Origin: Methylobacterium bullatum
Lineage (GTDB): Bacteria > Pseudomonadota > Alphaproteobacteria > Rhizobiales > Beijerinckiaceae
Length of the DNA: 64,000 nt
Reading direction: 5' to 3'
NCBI RefSeq assembly: GCF_014845095.1
Contig: NZ_NKUG01000054.1
Coordinates: forward strand, 1-64,000
Shown: positions 9,587 to 20,191 of the stretch, in pieces
Position numbering within the stretch: the first letter of the stretch is position 1
Layout: each line of letters starts with the position of its first letter
The notes under the pieces: model-generated
Told to the model about the DNA's origin: nothing
The model's input: only the letters and a program-made list of their open reading frames with translations
Databases searched by the model: none
Position numbers and translations under genes: made by a program

Positions 9587-10507
9587 TCAGGCCCAGATCG
9601 TCGGATGCCGGACGGCGGCGCCGTCCCCCAGATGCGCGCGGATGAAGGCACCGGCGCTCGCAAGCGATCGCCGCCCCTCGGCGAGTTGCGGATAGAACAT
9701 GTGCCAGGCATGGATCATGTGCGGCCAGACTTGGAGCGTCACGGCGACGTCCGCCGAGGCGGCCACCCCGGCGAGGCGAAGGGAATCGTCCAGCAGGGTC
9801 TCGGCGCTGCCGACCTGGATCAGCATCGGCGGCAGGCCGCCGAGGTCGGCGTGAAGCGGCGAGATCAGCGGGGTCGCAGCATTCGTTCCTGCGCAATAGG
9901 CCTCCGCGAGTTCCGTCAGGTATTCCCGCTGGATCAGGGGATCGACCGCCGCCTCGGTGTCCATGCTGTCACCGGTCATCTCCAGATCGACCCAGGGCGA
10001 CGTGAGCCAAAGACAGCGCGGAAGCGGCAGGCCGGCATCACGCAGCGAGAGGGCCGTCGCGAGGGCAAGCCCGCCGCCAGCGCTCTCCCCGGAAAGGACG
10101 ATGTTTCCCGGGCTGACGCCCGAATCGAGGAGGAAGCGGTAGCCCGCCAGGGCGTCATCGAGGGCCGCGGGAAACGGATGTTCCGGCGCGAGCCGGTAAT
10201 CCAGGGCCAGCGTGCGCGCTCCGGCGGCGCGGCCCGTCTCGGCCATCATGTGCCGGTGACTATTGAGCGAGCCGGACACGTATCCGCCGCCATGCAGGAA
10301 CAGGACGACGCGGGCCGGATCGGCCTCCGGGCTCAAGGTCCATTCGGCCGCCACCCCGCTCGCATCGACGGGCACGACCGTCACATCGTGGGGGACAGGA
10401 TAATGCGCGCCGAACCCATCGAGCCGCTCACGGCGCTCGGCGAGGTTCGAAGATCGTGGACTGGCCGCGAGGAGATCCCTGACGGCATCGATCTCGGTCC
10501 CAGCCAT
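9587..10507 (-). CDS. Alpha/beta hydrolase of the hormone-sensitive lipase family
   Basis: 306 aa. The HSL-family oxyanion motif HGGGYVSGS, the nucleophile elbow GESAGGG, an Asp in AVDPLIQ/VGSAETLLDDS and a His in VWPHMIHAWHMF point to a carboxylesterase for short acyl esters. The start at ATG 10507 is backed by GGAGGG seven bases upstream; an ATG at 10528 would add 7 residues. It is cytoplasmic, with no signal peptide. It lies between trpE and trpG on the same strand, a place where tryptophan operons normally have no gene, and no link to tryptophan is known. Confidence 0.85.
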   Translation of the reverse strand: MAGTEIDAVRDLLAASPRSSNLAERRERLDGFGAHYPVPHDVTVVPVDASGVAAEWTLSPEADPARVVLFLHGGGYVSGSLNSHRHMMAETGRAAGARTLALDYRLAPEHPFPAALDDALAGYRFLLDSGVSPGNIVLSGESAGGGLALATALSLRDAGLPLPRCLWLTSPWVDLEMTGDSMDTEAAVDPLIQREYLTELAEAYCAGTNAATPLISPLHADLGGLPPMLIQVGSAETLLDDSLRLAGVAASADVAVTLQVWPHMIHAWHMFYPQLAEGRRSLASAGAFIRAHLGDGAAVRHPTIWA

Positions 10508-10606
10508 CACGTCCCTCCGCCATTGCAACCGGCCGATATACGACCTTTTCGATGTCTATCGGCAATCGCGGGACGAGCGGAAGGGCTTCCTTGGTACGCG
10601 GAAGGA

Positions 10607-12127
10607 CTACTGCCCCCGCCGCGCCCGGCTCGCGAACATCACCGCATCCTCTGCGGCGCGGAAAAGGGCTTTGGCCTTGTTCACGCATTCCTGTTGCTCG
10701 GAGGCCGGATCGGAATCGTAGACGATGCCGGCGCCAGCCTGAACATGCATCCGCCCGTCCTTCACGATGGCGGTGCGCAGCACGATGCAGGTGTCCATCT
10801 CGCCGCGCGCGCCGAAATAGCCGATGCAGCCGCCATAGGGTCCGCGCTTCTCACGTTCGAGTTCGTCGATGATCTCCATCGCCCGGACCTTGGGCGCACC
10901 GGAGACCGTGCCCGCCGGAAACCCGGCCGAGAGGGCATCGAGCGCGTCGTGGCTCGGATCGAGATCGCCCTCGACATTCGAGACGATGTGCATGACCTGG
11001 CTATAATATTCGAGGAAGAACGACCCCGTCACGGTCACGCTGCCGATGCGCGAGACCCGACCGACATCGTTGCGGCCGAGATCGAGCAGCATCAGGTGCT
11101 CTGAGCGTTCCTTCGGATCCGCCAGCAGTTCCTCGGCCAGGGCCGTGTCCTCGGACGGCGTGGCACCGCGCCGGCGCGTGCCGGCGATGGGGCGGATCGT
11201 GACTCGGCCCTCGCGCACCCGAACCAGGATCTCGGGCGAGGAGCACACGACCTGGAAATCCTCGAAGTCGAGGTAGCACAGGAAGGGAGCCGGGTTGGTC
11301 CGCCGCAGGGAACGGTAGAGAGCGAAGGCCGGAAGCGTGAACGGCGCTTCGAAACGCTGGGACAGTACGACCTGGAAGACGTCACCGGCGACGATGTACT
11401 CTTTCGCCCGCGCGACCATGTCCAGATAGGCATCGGGCGTCGTGTTCGAGACCGGCTCGGGATGGGCGATGGAGCGGGGGTCGATCCGCGATTCCATCGG
11501 AAGCGGACCTTCCAGGACATCGGCCACGCGTTCCAGACGGGCGAGGGCGCCCTCATAGGCCGCGCGCGCCGAAACCCCTGCGCTCGGGCGCACCGGGCCG
11601 ACCACGGTGATGATGTCGCGCACGGCATCGAACACCACCATGACGCGCGGCCGGACGAGGATCGCGTCGGGAACGCCGAGGGGATCCGGGTTCGACTCCC
11701 CGAGCCGTTCCATGGTCCGGACCATGTCGTAGCCGAGATAGCCGAAGAGTCCTGCCGCCATGGGGGGAAGCTCGGTGCCGTCATCGGCTCCGATGGCGCT
11801 CTCGGCGATGAGGGAGCGGAGGCTCGCCAGCGGCGAGGCGTCGTCGGGCTCGAACACCGACAGGTCGCTGCACCGCGCGGTCTCCGGCCGGCCGTCGCGG
11901 CAGCGCCAGGCGAGGTCGGGGTCGAGGCCGATCATCGAATAGCGGCCGCGCACCGCACCGCCTTCGACGGATTCGAGCAGGAAGGCCGGCCCGGCATGAA
12001 CCGCGCGCAGCTTGAGGAAAGCCGCGACCGGAGTTTCCAGATCGGCCACCAGGGTCAGGTTGAGGAGGGTCGGCCGCCCTGCCTCGTAGGCCTCCGCGAA
12101 GGCGGCGTAATCCGGCTCCTGAAACAT
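10607..12127 (-). CDS. trpE: Anthranilate synthase component I
   Basis: 506 aa, usual length. With TrpG it turns chorismate and glutamine into anthranilate. The N-terminal half includes LLESVEGGAVRGRYSMIG, which contains the tryptophan feedback site region (LLES). The C-terminal chorismate-binding domain shows PIAGTRRRG, DLGRNDVGRV, GFPAGTVSGAPKVRAMEII and GPYGGCIGYFG. The start ATG is only seven bases after the ppiD stop. No leader-peptide attenuator can fit between them, so control must act further upstream or by feedback. Confidence 0.96.
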   Translation of the reverse strand: MFQEPDYAAFAEAYEAGRPTLLNLTLVADLETPVAAFLKLRAVHAGPAFLLESVEGGAVRGRYSMIGLDPDLAWRCRDGRPETARCSDLSVFEPDDASPLASLRSLIAESAIGADDGTELPPMAAGLFGYLGYDMVRTMERLGESNPDPLGVPDAILVRPRVMVVFDAVRDIITVVGPVRPSAGVSARAAYEGALARLERVADVLEGPLPMESRIDPRSIAHPEPVSNTTPDAYLDMVARAKEYIVAGDVFQVVLSQRFEAPFTLPAFALYRSLRRTNPAPFLCYLDFEDFQVVCSSPEILVRVREGRVTIRPIAGTRRRGATPSEDTALAEELLADPKERSEHLMLLDLGRNDVGRVSRIGSVTVTGSFFLEYYSQVMHIVSNVEGDLDPSHDALDALSAGFPAGTVSGAPKVRAMEIIDELEREKRGPYGGCIGYFGARGEMDTCIVLRTAIVKDGRMHVQAGAGIVYDSDPASEQQECVNKAKALFRAAEDAVMFASRARRGQ

Positions 12128-12134
12128 GGTCGGT

Positions 12135-14036
12135 TCAGTACTCGCCGCCGATCGCGCGCCGGAACGCCGTCTGGTTGACGGTGATCCCCACGCTCTTCTG
12201 AACGTCGGCGATGTACTCGCCGAGGATGTCGTCGATGAGGGTCGCCTGGAACCGCTTCGAGATCGCCGCGTCGGAGGCGCTGCCGGGCACGAAGGCGGGC
12301 ATCGTCGCCGCCGTGACCTTGGCGACCACGCGCGACTCGCCGGATTCCACCGAGACGGCCTTGTCCACCGGGACGGCGAAGAGGCGGTTGACCACGTCGG
12401 CCGAGAGGCCGTCCTTCGCCTGGCTGCGGGCGATGTCCGTGGAGGTCTGCACCTGCACGCCGACTTCCGTCGCCAGCGTGTCGATGGCCTCGCCCTTGTC
12501 CAGGCGCTCGGTGAGGCTGCGGGCCTTCTCCGACAGGCGCTTGGCCACCTCTGCGGCGCGCCATTGCGCAACGGCCTGGTCGCGCACCTGGTCGAGGGGC
12601 TTGTCGTGGGCGTGGTCGATGCCGGTGACGTCGACCCAGACGTAGCCGCCCGACTTCAGGCGAAGCGCCTCGGTGTCGCTCCCGATCTCGGAGCGGAACA
12701 CGATCGGCAGCGTCGTGTCGCGATCCGGGATGGAATCGACGAGCTTGCCCGACGGGTCGAGCCCCTGGGCGCTCACCGCCGGCACCGTCACGAGGGTGAG
12801 GCCCCGCTCCTTGGCGATCTCGGCCAGCGGCTTGCTGTTGGCGCGCTCATCCTCGATCGCGTCGTGGTCCTTCTCGACGGCGGTCCTCGCGCGCTCGAGA
12901 GCGATCGTCTTGCGGATCTCCGGCGCCACGTCGGCGAGGGGCTTGCGTGTCTCGGGTTCGATGGCGGTGACGCGGAGAAGCACGGTGCCGAAGCGACCCT
13001 TGACCGGGGCGCTCACGGTGTTCTGAGCAAGCGAGAACGCGGCATCCGCGACGGCCGGGTCGAACAGGTCGGCCTTCGTGAGGTTGCCGAGGGACAGTTC
13101 CTTCGCATCGACGCCGCGCGCGACCGCGACGGCCTCGAATGGCTTCTCGCCGGATTCGATCTCCTTGCGCGCCGCCTCGGCGGAGGCCTCGTCGGGGAAC
13201 ACGATCTGCTGGATCGTGCGCCGCTCCGGCGTGCCGTATTGCGCCTTGGCGAGATCGTAGCGCTTCTGCACGTCCTCCTCAGTGACCGCGTCGGGCTTGG
13301 CCATCGCCTGCGGATCGAGGGGGAGGAGGGTCACGGCCCGGTAGTCCGGTGCGCGGAATGCGCTCTTGTTCTCGTCGTAGAAGGTCTTCACCTCCTCGTC
13401 GGTCGGTGCGGGAATGTCACCCGCCACGGACGGGGGCAGCATCAGGAAAGACGCCGCGCGGCGCTCGGTGGTGTAGCGATGCACGGCCTCGCGCAGGGCG
13501 GCGGGGACGTGGATGTCCGCGGCCACGGCCTCGGCGATCTGGAGCCGTCCGGCGGCGGCGCGCTGGTCACGCACGAACATCGCCTCGTTGATCCCGGCGC
13601 GCTGCAGCGTCTGGAAGAAGAGGGTCTGGTCGAAGGAGCCGTTGGCCCCCTTGAAGGTCGGCTCTTCCTGAATCGCGCGCAGCACCGCCGAATCGGGGAT
13701 CACGAGTCCGAGATCCTTGGCCTGCTGGTCGAGGGAGGCCTCGCTGATCAGCTGAGAGAGGACCTGGCGATCGAGACCGAGGCCTCTGGCCTGATCGGGT
13801 GTCAGGCTGCGCTGGAGCTGGCTCTGGTAGCGCTGCAGCTGCAACTGGTAGGCCGACCGTACAGCCTCCGAGGTGATCTGCGTCTTGCCCACCGTGGCCA
13901 CGGTCGTGGCGGAGTTCGAGCGGAAGAAATCTTCCACGCCGAAGATCGCGACGCCGGCGATGAGGAAGGTGAAGACCACCGTGAGAATGATCTTGCCGAG
14001 CCAATGCTGGCTCGCACTACGCATGTTCTGCAGCAT
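12135..14036 (-). CDS. ppiD: PpiD/SurA-type membrane-anchored periplasmic chaperone-isomerase
   Basis: 633 aa. A single N-terminal transmembrane anchor (about residues 13-34) is followed by a large periplasmic SurA_N-like chaperone region and a parvulin-like PPIase domain (about 245-365). Members help outer-membrane and exported proteins fold near the Sec translocon. I start at ATG 14036, giving the short cytoplasmic [15 protein letters not shown] before the anchor; an ATG four codons later is possible, while the longer open frame upstream lacks family features. Parvulin active-site residues look poorly conserved, as is common in PpiD. Confidence 0.88.
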   Translation of the reverse strand: MLQNMRSASQHWLGKIILTVVFTFLIAGVAIFGVEDFFRSNSATTVATVGKTQITSEAVRSAYQLQLQRYQSQLQRSLTPDQARGLGLDRQVLSQLISEASLDQQAKDLGLVIPDSAVLRAIQEEPTFKGANGSFDQTLFFQTLQRAGINEAMFVRDQRAAAGRLQIAEAVAADIHVPAALREAVHRYTTERRAASFLMLPPSVAGDIPAPTDEEVKTFYDENKSAFRAPDYRAVTLLPLDPQAMAKPDAVTEEDVQKRYDLAKAQYGTPERRTIQQIVFPDEASAEAARKEIESGEKPFEAVAVARGVDAKELSLGNLTKADLFDPAVADAAFSLAQNTVSAPVKGRFGTVLLRVTAIEPETRKPLADVAPEIRKTIALERARTAVEKDHDAIEDERANSKPLAEIAKERGLTLVTVPAVSAQGLDPSGKLVDSIPDRDTTLPIVFRSEIGSDTEALRLKSGGYVWVDVTGIDHAHDKPLDQVRDQAVAQWRAAEVAKRLSEKARSLTERLDKGEAIDTLATEVGVQVQTSTDIARSQAKDGLSADVVNRLFAVPVDKAVSVESGESRVVAKVTAATMPAFVPGSASDAAISKRFQATLIDDILGEYIADVQKSVGITVNQTAFRRAIGGEY

Positions 14037-14230
14037 CGGAAGGTTCGAAAATCCGTCGTGATGGCGCGCCGGGGCACGGCTCCAAGCCGCCCGCGATAGA
14101 CCATCCGCTCGCCTCCGCAAAGGCCGGGGCGATCCGCGAGCGCATGTTTGCGCCGGCAAGTCGGCTCTGTTACGGCCCCGCTCACGATCCGGTGAAGCCG
14201 GACCAGGATGATCTGAACGCGAGGGATACG

Positions 14231-14992
14231 ATGTCGAAGTCGGGACGGCGGCCGCTGATCGCCGGCAACTGGAAGATGAACGGCCTGCGCAGTTCGGTTC
14301 CGGTGGTCGAGGCCATCCGCGACGGGCTCTCGCCCGAACTCACATCCCGGATCGACGTCCTTGTCTGCCCCCCCTCGACGCTGATTTCCTCCTGTGTGGC
14401 GGCTGTCTACGGGTCTGCCATCGCTATCGGTGGCCAGAACCTGCACGCCAAGGCCAGCGGCGCCTTCACCGGCAGCATTTCCGCCGAGATGCTGGCCGAT
14501 CTCGGGGCGACCTACGTCATCGTCGGCCATTCGGAGCGCCGCGCCTATCACCACGAGACCGATGACGGCGTTCATGCCAAGGCTCTGGGCGCCCGCCGGG
14601 CCGGCCTCTGCGGCATCATCTGCGTCGGCGAGACGCAGGAAGAGCGCGAAGAGGGCCGCACCCTCGATATCGTCCGGGCGCAGCTCGCCATCGGCGTGCC
14701 GAAAGGTGCCAAGGCCTCCGATACGGTCATCGCCTACGAGCCGGTCTGGGCGATCGGCACCGGCCTGACCCCGACACCCGCCGACATCGCCGAGGTCCAT
14801 GCCTCGCTTCGCGAAATGCTCGGCCAGCTCATCGGGGCGGAAGCGGCAAAGGTGCGCATCCTCTACGGAGGCTCGGTGAAGCCCGGCAACGCCCGCGAAT
14901 TGATGGCGGTGGAGAATGTGGACGGCGCGTTGGTGGGCGGTGCGAGTCTCGTCGCCTCCGACTTCCTAGGGATAGCCGCCGCTTATGCCTGA
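14231..14992 (+). CDS. tpiA: Triosephosphate isomerase
   Basis: 253 aa, full length. It interconverts dihydroxyacetone phosphate and glyceraldehyde 3-phosphate. The active-site residues are in place: Lys15 in GNWKMN, His100 in VIVGHSERR and Glu170 in [11 protein letters not shown], plus the phosphate-binding [11 protein letters not shown] loop. The open frame begins upstream at 14144, but family alignment favours the ATG at 14231. It is divergent from ppiD, with about 190 bases between them for both promoters. Confidence 0.96.
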   Translation: MSKSGRRPLIAGNWKMNGLRSSVPVVEAIRDGLSPELTSRIDVLVCPPSTLISSCVAAVYGSAIAIGGQNLHAKASGAFTGSISAEMLADLGATYVIVGHSERRAYHHETDDGVHAKALGARRAGLCGIICVGETQEEREEGRTLDIVRAQLAIGVPKGAKASDTVIAYEPVWAIGTGLTPTPADIAEVHASLREMLGQLIGAEAAKVRILYGGSVKPGNARELMAVENVDGALVGGASLVASDFLGIAAAYA

Positions 14993-15147
14993 GGCGATTC
15001 TCCTCTTCTAAACTCCATGCAGGATTTGGCGCGGGACACCATCTCGTGTAGGAGCCTGCCCTTCGCAGACGTTCCTCGACGGGCCTCATCGGGCGCCGTA
15101 TGCGGCCTTACGTGGTTCACGGACCAGGAACATCGGACTGAAACGAC

Positions 15148-15516
15148 ATGAATGCCGTCCTGATCTCCATTCACCTCATCGTGGTTCTCGCCCTCATCGC
15201 CGTGGTCCTGCTGCAGCGCTCTGAGGGTGGACTCGGGCTCGGCAGTGGCAGCAGCGGCGGCGGCGTGTCGGGCTTCATGACCGGACGCGGACAGGCCAAC
15301 GCGCTGACGCGGGCCACGGCGATCCTGGCGGCCCTGTTCTTCACCACCAGCATGACGCTGGCGGTCATTTCCCATCGCAGCGCCGCGCCGAAGTCCATCC
15401 TCGACGGAGCCGCAACGACGCAGCCGGTGGCGCCCAACGGCAACCTGCTCGAGACCCTTCGTCCGGGGCAGGGCGCGGCCCAGCCCGCCACACCCGAGGC
15501 GCCCCAGTCGCGCTGA
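15148..15516 (+). CDS. secG: Preprotein translocase subunit SecG
   Basis: 122 aa. Two membrane helices (about 4-22 and 55-75) flank the conserved cytoplasmic loop with VVLLQRSEGGLGLG and the FMTGRGQANALTRATAILA stretch. The C-terminal tail is rich in Ala and Pro. SecG assists SecYE in protein export. The tpiA-secG-pyrG order is common in this group of bacteria. Confidence 0.93.
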   Translation: MNAVLISIHLIVVLALIAVVLLQRSEGGLGLGSGSSGGGVSGFMTGRGQANALTRATAILAALFFTTSMTLAVISHRSAAPKSILDGAATTQPVAPNGNLLETLRPGQGAAQPATPEAPQSR

Positions 15517-17304
<1,788 letters not shown>

Positions 17305-17320
17305 GGGAGGGGCGGGCGCC

Positions 17321-17719
17321 ATGGTCTCGATCTCGGGTCTGCCCGCCTTTATCGCCTATGTCGCGGCGGCGTTCGGCCTCGTGGCGGTCTATCTCGCGGT
17401 CTACCTGTCGGCGACGTCCCATCGCGAGATCGCGCTGATCCGCGCCAACAACGCCTCGGCCGCCATCGCGCTGGGCGGAAGCCTCATCGGCTATACGCTG
17501 CCGCTCTCGGTGGCGATCTACAACGCGCAATCGATCCTCGACTGCATCGTCTGGGGCCTCGTCGCCCTCATCGTGCAGATCCTGGTCTACTTTGTCGTGC
17601 GGCTGATTTTACCGGACCTGTCACGTCGCATCGAAGCTGGTGAGATCGCCGCGTCCATCCTGCTCGCCGCGTCGTCCCTCGCAGGCGGCATCGTCAATGC
17701 GGCGTCCATGACCTACTGA
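17321..17719 (+). CDS. DUF350 inner-membrane protein (YjfL-like)
   Basis: 132 aa with four predicted membrane helices (about 8-30, 45-67, 72-95, 105-128), matching DUF350. The segment after helix 1 (TSHREIALIRANNASAAIALGGSLIGYTLPL) is the most typical part. The function is unknown. It starts 16 bases after pyrG and is followed by a DUF1190 gene and an ATP-grasp gene. The same three families are neighbours in Escherichia coli as yjfL, yjfM and yjfC, which suggests one functional unit. Confidence 0.85.
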   Translation: MVSISGLPAFIAYVAAAFGLVAVYLAVYLSATSHREIALIRANNASAAIALGGSLIGYTLPLSVAIYNAQSILDCIVWGLVALIVQILVYFVVRLILPDLSRRIEAGEIAASILLAASSLAGGIVNAASMTY

Positions 17720-17839
17720 GCGGGCGATCGGCGAATTTTTCCATTCCCGGTTTCAAACGGCCAAGCTCGATTCTACATTCGGGTCAGTGCGGTATCGTGC
17801 CGTGAGGGAGCAGGTCGTCGGAAGGCGGCCCACATTGGG

Positions 17840-18484
17840 ATGCCATCCGAGACCAGATCACCGACCCCCGTAAAGCCACCGCGCCTCATGCGCTCGCAGA
17901 CGGTCACCCTCGTCATGCTGGCGGGAGCGGGCGCAGCCGCCTTCGGGCTCGCCCATATCGATCCGTCGCAGGACGAAGAATCCGTGCTCGTCTACGCCGA
18001 TGCGGACGCCTGTATCGCCGGTGACATACGAACGGAAGCGGATTGCCGGAGCGAGTACCTCACGGCGCGTGCCGCCTATCCCGAGGTCGCACCGCGTTAC
18101 GCGACGATGATCGATTGCGAGTCTCACCACGGCCCATCGCATTGCCTGCCCGGAGACGGCGTCGCCATGAGTGCTGCCGGGCGCTTCGTCCCGATGATGG
18201 CCGGCTACGTCATCGGCAGGCGGGTCGATCAGAACCTGACGCCCCAGCCGATCTTCGACCATGCTCCGAAGTCGGAAGCGTCCCATAGCGGAAGCGCCGG
18301 CCACTCGGGGGGCACTGGCTATTGCACGGGTTGGGGGGGACGGATCACCACGTCGTCGGGCGGTGCGTCCTCCAGCGCACGGGTCGCCTCCTCGGCGGTG
18401 CGCCGGGTCGCGTACGGTGGTTTTGGAAGCACGGGCCGTTCGTTCTCGTCGCACGGCTGGTCCAGCCATGGAAGCGGCGGCTGA
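17840..18484 (+). CDS. DUF1190 protein (YgiB/YjfM-like)
   Basis: 214 aa. A membrane or signal helix at about residues 20-42 is followed by a domain with five or so cysteines (DACIAGDIRTEADC, TMIDCESHHGPSHC), typical of DUF1190. The C-terminal 70 residues are Ser/Gly/His-rich and probably disordered. It is likely an envelope-anchored periplasmic protein. Its TGA overlaps the ATG of the next gene by one base (TGATG), so translation is probably coupled. Confidence 0.82.
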   Translation: MPSETRSPTPVKPPRLMRSQTVTLVMLAGAGAAAFGLAHIDPSQDEESVLVYADADACIAGDIRTEADCRSEYLTARAAYPEVAPRYATMIDCESHHGPSHCLPGDGVAMSAAGRFVPMMAGYVIGRRVDQNLTPQPIFDHAPKSEASHSGSAGHSGGTGYCTGWGGRITTSSGGASSSARVASSAVRRVAYGGFGSTGRSFSSHGWSSHGSGG

Positions 18485-19653
18485 TGCGGCGCGTGCCCAT
18501 CGGCGAGCGACCGGATTGGCGGGAGACCGCGCGTCGGCATGGTTTCACCTTTCACACCCTCGATGGCGCAGCGTATTGGTCCGAGAGCCACGCCTACGCT
18601 TTCACGCTGGCCGAGATCGAAGACGATCTCGAAGCGCCGAGCAGCGAGATCCACGCCCTGTGCCTCGCCTTCGTCGCCGATGCGGTGGAGGACGAGCGGA
18701 TCCTGACCTCGCTCGACATTCCTCGCCACGCCTGGGACGCGATCCGCGCGAGCTGGAAGCGGGGAGACCCCTCCCTCTACGGCCGCCTGGATTTCTCCTA
18801 TGGCGGGGCATCCGCCGGGCCGGCAAAGCTCCTCGAATACAATGCCGATACGCCCACCGCCCTCTACGAGTCCGGCGTGTTTCAATGGCTCTGGCTGGAG
18901 GGAGGGCTGCGAACCGGCTCGCTGCCCGAGACGGCCGACCAGTTCAATTCCCTCCACGAGAAGCTGGTCGCCCGGTTCCGCGCGCTTCGCGGTGACGGCT
19001 CAATGGCTTTCACCGCCTATGCAGATGCGCCCGAGGACAGGGGCACGGTGGCCTATCTCGAAGATTGCGCGCGCCAAGCGGGGCTCGCGACACGCTTCCT
19101 CGACATTTCCGACATCGGACGGGACGAGGACGGACGCTTCGTCGACCGGGTCCATGCGCCGATCCCGAGGTTGTTCAAGCTCTACCCCTGGGAATGGGCG
19201 TTCACGGATGCCTTCGGCGAAGGGCTCGATGCCACGACGACCCTCTTTCTCGAGCCACCCTGGAAGGCCGTCCTGTCGAACAAGGGCTTGCTGGCGCATC
19301 TCCATGCCCGCGAACCCGGTCACCCGAACCTGCTGCCGGCTTTCTTCGAGGACGACCCGCGAAAGGCTTCGCTCGGAACGTCCTTCGTCAAGAAACCACT
19401 GGTCTCGCGGGAAGGTGCCAACATCCTCATGGTACGCGACGGTGCCGTCCTGGCGCAGGATCACGGCCCTTATGGCGGCGGCCGGCATATCCGACAGGCG
19501 CTGGCCGAGTTGCCGGATTTCGATGGCCGTCGCCCCGTGATCGGCTCGTGGATGGTCGGGGACGAAGCCGCGGGCCTCTGCATCCGAGAGAGCGCAGGGC
19601 CGATCACCGGCAATGCCGCCCTGTTCGTCCCCCATTTCATCGGGCCGGCCTGA
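18484..19653 (+). CDS. Glutathionylspermidine synthase-like ATP-grasp protein (YgiC/YjfC family)
   Basis: 389 aa, the size of the stand-alone synthetase-like YgiC/YjfC proteins, which lack the amidase domain of bifunctional Gsp enzymes. Visible family segments are LLEYNADTPTALYESGVFQW, PWEWAFTDAFG, FLEPPWKAVLSNKGLL, FVKKPLVSREGANI and GSWMVGDEAAGLCIRES, which make up the ATP-grasp site. The family joins an amine to the C-terminal carboxylate of glutathione or another peptide; the substrate of the YgiC/YjfC branch is not established. The ATG at 18484 overlaps the DUF1190 stop. Confidence 0.85.
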   Translation: MRRVPIGERPDWRETARRHGFTFHTLDGAAYWSESHAYAFTLAEIEDDLEAPSSEIHALCLAFVADAVEDERILTSLDIPRHAWDAIRASWKRGDPSLYGRLDFSYGGASAGPAKLLEYNADTPTALYESGVFQWLWLEGGLRTGSLPETADQFNSLHEKLVARFRALRGDGSMAFTAYADAPEDRGTVAYLEDCARQAGLATRFLDISDIGRDEDGRFVDRVHAPIPRLFKLYPWEWAFTDAFGEGLDATTTLFLEPPWKAVLSNKGLLAHLHAREPGHPNLLPAFFEDDPRKASLGTSFVKKPLVSREGANILMVRDGAVLAQDHGPYGGGRHIRQALAELPDFDGRRPVIGSWMVGDEAAGLCIRESAGPITGNAALFVPHFIGPA

Positions 19654-19706
19654 AGAGCGGCATCCCGCCGCTTTCAAAACGGCGGCATTGGCCTATCCTG
19701 ACCGGT

Positions 19707-20159
19707 GTGACCGAAATCCTGTTCTATCATCTCCAGCAGCAACCCCTCGAGAAGGTTCTGCCGACCCTCGTCGAGCGATCGTTTGCGCGCCAATGGCGCG
19801 CGGCGATCCAGGTCTCGGGGGAAGAGCGGCTCCAGGCGCTGGACGATCACCTCTGGACCTATAGCGACGACAGCTTCCTGCCGCACGGGACGGACCGTGA
19901 CCCGCAGGCGGCGAGCCAGCCCGTCGTGCTGACCCTGCAAGACGGCAATCCCAACTCCGCCGCCATCCGTTTTCTCGTGGACGGTGCGCCGCTGCCGCCG
20001 GATGCCTCGGAGTACCAGCGGATCTGTATCCTGTTCGACGGCAACGATCAGGACGCCCTGCTCGGTGCGCGGGCGCAGTGGAAGCAGGCCAAGGAGGCGG
20101 GCCATACCATCGTCTATTGGCAGCAGGACGAATCCGGGCGCTGGCAGAAGAAGGCGTGA
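19707..20159 (+). CDS. holC: DNA polymerase III subunit chi
   Basis: 150 aa. GTG start (VTEILFYHLQQQPLEKVLPTL), typical of HolC, followed by RVLERSLARG-like VERSFARQWRA, DDHLWTYSDDSFLPHG, a QPVVLTL strand and the closing QWKQAKEAGHTIVYWQQDESGRW. Chi links the clamp loader to single-stranded DNA-binding protein. It begins 53 bases after the ATP-grasp gene. Confidence 0.92.
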   Translation: MTEILFYHLQQQPLEKVLPTLVERSFARQWRAAIQVSGEERLQALDDHLWTYSDDSFLPHGTDRDPQAASQPVVLTLQDGNPNSAAIRFLVDGAPLPPDASEYQRICILFDGNDQDALLGARAQWKQAKEAGHTIVYWQQDESGRWQKKA

Positions 20160-20191
20160 GCGCTGTGGCCCATCACCTCAAAGGAAGCCGC

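Noticed and set aside
12126-14099. 657-codon open frame on the plus strand
   Set aside because: It mirrors ppiD and shows only shadow composition, with no motif.
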